Source: Candidatus Melainabacteria bacterium (GTDB lineage: Bacteria; Cyanobacteriota; Vampirovibrionia; Obscuribacterales; Obscuribacteraceae). Taken from it: DNA of 64,000 bases. The notes under the pieces are model-generated. The model saw nothing but the letters and a program-made list of their open reading frames with translations, did no database searches and was not told the origin of the DNA. Location of the stretch: NCBI GenBank assembly GCA_017307165.1, contig JAFKGK010000003.1:558001-622000 (forward strand), given 5' to 3'. Below, one piece after another: positions 61,423-64,000 of this stretch (position 1 is its first letter; every line of letters begins with the position of its first letter). The translations under genes were made by a program, and so were the position numbers.

Positions 61423-64000
61423 TTTTCGCTCTCTGTCGAGGCACTGTCCCTAGTGACATTTTTGAAGGTTGGTGATTGCGCCACTTGTAAGTCTTCTTCA
61501 AAGATACGTACCTGGTCGCGTCCCGAATTTTTGGCCACGTAGAGGGCGCGGTCAGCTTTTTCGATGAGATCTGATGCACTCAGTGCTTGTCTTGGATAGC
61601 ACGCTGCGCCCAGACTAGCCGTAATCTTGCCGAGATTTGGTACAGGAGTGTTGCGTATCTGGCTGCACAAGCGGTCCGCTATCAAGGCGGCCTCTAGCAA
61701 TGAGGTTTCGGGCAATATGATGCCAAACTCTTCGCCGCCATATCGGGCCGCTGTATCGCCCGAGCGTAAAAGGGTCTTGAGGATCACAGCTATCTGGCGT
61801 ATGGCAGCATCGCCCACAGGATGGCCATAAGTATCATTGATGACTTTGAGCTTGTCCAGGTCGATCATTATGAGGCTGACAGGCTGACTTTTTCTTTCAG
61901 CGGTCCTTAGCTCTTCGGCAAGACGATTTTTAAAGTAGACGTGGTTGTACAAGCCTGTTAGACCGTCGGTGATGGCTTGATGTTTAACCTGGGCAAAGAG
62001 TTGAGCGTGCGCAATAGCGACAGCCAATTGGTCTGCTACGCTCGACACCAGTCTTATCTCTTGGTCGGTGTAGCGTCTTTGCTTGTCGCAGGAGTGCACT
62101 ATGAGCACTCCGGTCAGATAAGTCTCGTTGAGCAAGGGAGCAGCAATCAGAGACTGGCTCGATGAGGCATTGATGTATTCGCGAAAACCAGCACATCTTT
62201 GGTCGTTTGCTACTTGGTTGATGACTGAGAGATTTTCAAGGGTACAATATGCTGGTTGCCCTGTAGCCATCAAGGTCGTCTCTGGATCAGTGCCTTGTGA
62301 GTTAGTCTTTTTGATAGACGATATATCGATACCCAGCACGCGATTGGATCCTTCGATCATGAGGGTGCGGGCCTGAGCGTCTGGATGAAAGTTGAGGCTG
62401 GTACCATACAGGCTCTGGCCCTTGAGCGGATTCAGATGAGGTCTATGATACTCGTGGGTGACTACCAGAGGTCCTTCTGCTCGTGGTTGGGCAATATGCA
62501 CACGATCGGCGCCCAGTGCCTGGGACAATTCGGCGGTCACGGTATCGAGTATGGTGTCGAGATCGAGCGAGGTCCTCACCGATCTGACAACCCTGTTGAT
62601 CATCTGCTCTTGCTCTGCAAGCGAACGGGCATGCGTGTATAGTCTACCGTGCTCGATTGCAAGTGAGACTTGAGCGCTAACTGCTTCGATTAGCTCGAGC
62701 TCTGCCATCGACCAGGATCTCAGTCTGTCGCACTGGTGGACTAGTATCAGTCCTGAGATACCATGCTGGGTCTTGATTGGACAAGCCACCATCGATTTGA
62801 TGGTGCTTAAATTAAAGATTTCGTCGGAGTCCTGATCGCCCAGCACATCCAGCCATATGGTCGAGCCCTGGTCGATGATCTTGCGCAGTACAGTATTGGT
62901 GCCGATCACTACTTTTTTGTTGTGGATGGGCGTGCCTGCTAATTGTGGATTGTGCCAGATATAGTCAAACGAGAGTTCATCATCATCAATGCATGCGGTC
63001 TCTTTTGTGTCTATCAGGGCGAGACAGCACCGACTGGCATCAAGATTGACTCCTAGCTCCTTGACGGTGGTATTGAGTATGTCTTCGATGTCGAGTGATT
63101 GCCTGATGGCTTCGGTGATATGTTTGACCATGGTTTTTTGTTCATGGTCGAGTTGCAGCGTACGAGCCATCTCATTAAATGCTCTTCCTAGTAGCCCGAG
63201 TTCATCTGAGTTTTGTACATCGACTCGACGCGAAAAATCACCCTTGCCCAGGGCGATGGCTTCTCGAACGAGAGTATGGATGGCTTTGGTAAAGTGGCTG
63301 GTGGCGAGGTAGGCCATGATAAACGATAGACTAACCGCAGATACGGCCAGGGTGACCATGATCATCAACCAGTCGTGCGCGGTGCCGTATATGGTGGCAG
63401 TCGGCAGGCCTACGACCAAAAGCCAATTGGTCAAAGGGACGTGATCAAAGGCATAGGCCCTCGGCGTTGGATCGGCAATACCTACTGCTTCGAATGTACC
63501 TCTTAGTTTGGCCTGGGCTGCCTGAACGGTTTTGGCCCTACTAAAATCCTTGCCGTGCCAGAGTTCGTTTTCGATGGTGCGGGCTATAACGCGCTTACTT
63601 TCATCAATTACGGCAACGACAGAGCTGGACTTGTCTCGTGGCTCTGAGACACCATTAAATAGATTGAGTACTGCTTGAGGATCGATGGCAGTCATGACCT
63701 GCCCACGTGATTTTGGACCACCCTGGTCTTGAACGATCACTGGCGCCGAGGCAATAAGATACAGCTGCTGCTCGCGGTCTTGTACCTGGCTCGACCAAAA
63801 TCTTGCCTTGCCTCCAGCCTTGACGTCAACAAAGAGATTGGCCGTCCTGTCGTCTGCCATGAGTTGGCGGCAAAGGTCGCCTGCTTTTTGCGGAGATACT
63901 GCAGAAGCACCGATCTCACCATTTTCGTCGACCCAATACAGACCCTTCCAGGTTGGTTGTGATGCGAGGGCTGTAGAAAGCTTTTGGTCTAGATTGGCTT
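61419..64000 (-). CDS. Membrane sensor diguanylate cyclase (Cache-HAMP-GAF-GAF-GGDEF), partial at 5' end
   Basis: The frame stays open past the internal ATG at 63860 to the right edge. The extra codons read like the same extracellular domain (KLSTALASQPTWKGLYWVDE), so the N terminus is missing. Visible order from the right edge: extracellular Cache-type sensor, one membrane span (about 63290-63350), HAMP, two GAF domains and a GGDEF domain. The active site is GGEEF (61725-61739), preceded by RSGD at the position of the inhibitory I-site, so it should make c-di-GMP and be inhibited by it. The stop overlaps the HAD gene start by 4 bp. Confidence 0.9.
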   Translation of the reverse strand, partial: ANLDQKLSTALASQPTWKGLYWVDENGEIGASAVSPQKAGDLCRQLMADDRTANLFVDVKAGGKARFWSSQVQDREQQLYLIASAPVIVQDQGGPKSRGQVMTAIDPQAVLNLFNGVSEPRDKSSSVVAVIDESKRVIARTIENELWHGKDFSRAKTVQAAQAKLRGTFEAVGIADPTPRAYAFDHVPLTNWLLVVGLPTATIYGTAHDWLMIMVTLAVSAVSLSFIMAYLATSHFTKAIHTLVREAIALGKGDFSRRVDVQNSDELGLLGRAFNEMARTLQLDHEQKTMVKHITEAIRQSLDIEDILNTTVKELGVNLDASRCCLALIDTKETACIDDDELSFDYIWHNPQLAGTPIHNKKVVIGTNTVLRKIIDQGSTIWLDVLGDQDSDEIFNLSTIKSMVACPIKTQHGISGLILVHQCDRLRSWSMAELELIEAVSAQVSLAIEHGRLYTHARSLAEQEQMINRVVRSVRTSLDLDTILDTVTAELSQALGADRVHIAQPRAEGPLVVTHEYHRPHLNPLKGQSLYGTSLNFHPDAQARTLMIEGSNRVLGIDISSIKKTNSQGTDPETTLMATGQPAYCTLENLSVINQVANDQRCAGFREYINASSSQSLIAAPLLNETYLTGVLIVHSCDKQRRYTDQEIRLVSSVADQLAVAIAHAQLFAQVKHQAITDGLTGLYNHVYFKNRLAEELRTAERKSQPVSLIMIDLDKLKVINDTYGHPVGDAAIRQIAVILKTLLRSGDTAARYGGEEFGIILPETSLLEAALIADRLCSQIRNTPVPNLGKITASLGAACYPRQALSASDLIEKADRALYVAKNSGRDQVRIFEEDLQVAQSPTFKNVTRDSASTESEK

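Noticed and set aside
61419..63860. ATG 63860 as the true start of the sensor cyclase
   Set aside because: The frame remains open to the window edge and the upstream codons read like the same extracellular sensor domain, so the gene is partial.
1..64000. CRISPR arrays, tRNA/rRNA genes, insertion sequences, prophage or integrase genes
   Set aside because: I saw no regularly spaced repeats, no tRNA-like cloverleaf with a TTCRA loop, no transposase or integrase motifs and no terminal inverted repeats.

Overview
The window is a gene-dense stretch (about 47-49% GC by eye) of an ordinary bacterial chromosome. Nearly all of it is protein-coding, GTG and TTG starts are frequent, and many neighbours overlap by 4 bp. 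I found no tRNA, rRNA, IS element, prophage or CRISPR array. The best guess at the organism is a non-photosynthetic cyanobacterial relative of the Melainabacteria/Vampirovibrionia type, such as Candidatus Obscuribacter. This is an inference, not a direct read-out. It rests on a YvcK with N-terminal membrane segments, several DUF4388 (PATAN) proteins, a cyanobacterial-looking sigma-70, a PPi-type phosphofructokinase, and long Gly/Asn/Gln-rich proteins with LysM or Roadblock domains.

Layout. 1-7.8 kb: a YgjP-like metalloprotease cut by the left edge, a cobalamin salvage enzyme (cobU), a UbiA-family prenyltransferase, a secreted unknown, then def, a small unknown, a stand-alone RapZ C-terminal domain and yvcK, a flavin reductase-like protein and a patatin. 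7.8-17.8 kb: sucCD with a clear terminator, a predicted PPi-dependent phosphofructokinase, ribD, miaB, a Sua5-type tRNA enzyme, a heme oxygenase-like protein, and a DUF4388 protein with a decayed GGDEF domain. 17.8-22 kb: a tight minus-strand operon of metK, an FHA-nucleotidyl cyclase, nagZ and a small membrane protein. 22-24.1 kb: an ECF sigma factor, an anti-sigma protein with three zinc-finger modules, and a Spy-like secreted protein. 24.1-30.2 kb: a 535-bp gene-free region with a structured leader, an unknown gene, a lipoprotein, argS, a WYL protein, rpiB and glycerate kinase. 30.2-37.4 kb: a LysM protein, a secreted unknown, a DUF4388 protein and leucyl aminopeptidase. 37.4-43 kb: a 1237-residue protein with a zinc-less anti-sigma-like N terminus, a long Trp-Gly-rich repetitive linker and a C-terminal Roadblock/LC7 domain, transcribed just after an ECF-like sigma factor.

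43-53.4 kb: carboxyltransferase and mgtE, the principal-type sigma factor, a third DUF4388 protein, an unlisted 36-residue basic protein, trpS, an O-antigen ligase-like protein, a MATE exporter and an Asp/Glu racemase-family protein. 53.4-64 kb: a large unknown protein, a secreted unknown, an indolepyruvate-decarboxylase-type enzyme, a B12-binding mutase subunit, an orphan MazF, acpS, folK, a HAD phosphatase, and a sensor diguanylate cyclase that runs off the right edge.

The metabolic genes point to central carbon and energy metabolism: a reversible PPi-linked glycolytic step, succinyl-CoA synthetase, and a B12-dependent propionyl/methylmalonyl-CoA route built from a carboxyltransferase, a B12-binding mutase subunit and cobU. 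Signalling is the most unusual part. The window holds two sigma/anti-sigma sets, three PATAN proteins, a Roadblock scaffold, a cyclase and a diguanylate cyclase. The most promising undescribed system is the ECF sigma plus giant Roadblock protein at 37.4-41.8 kb.
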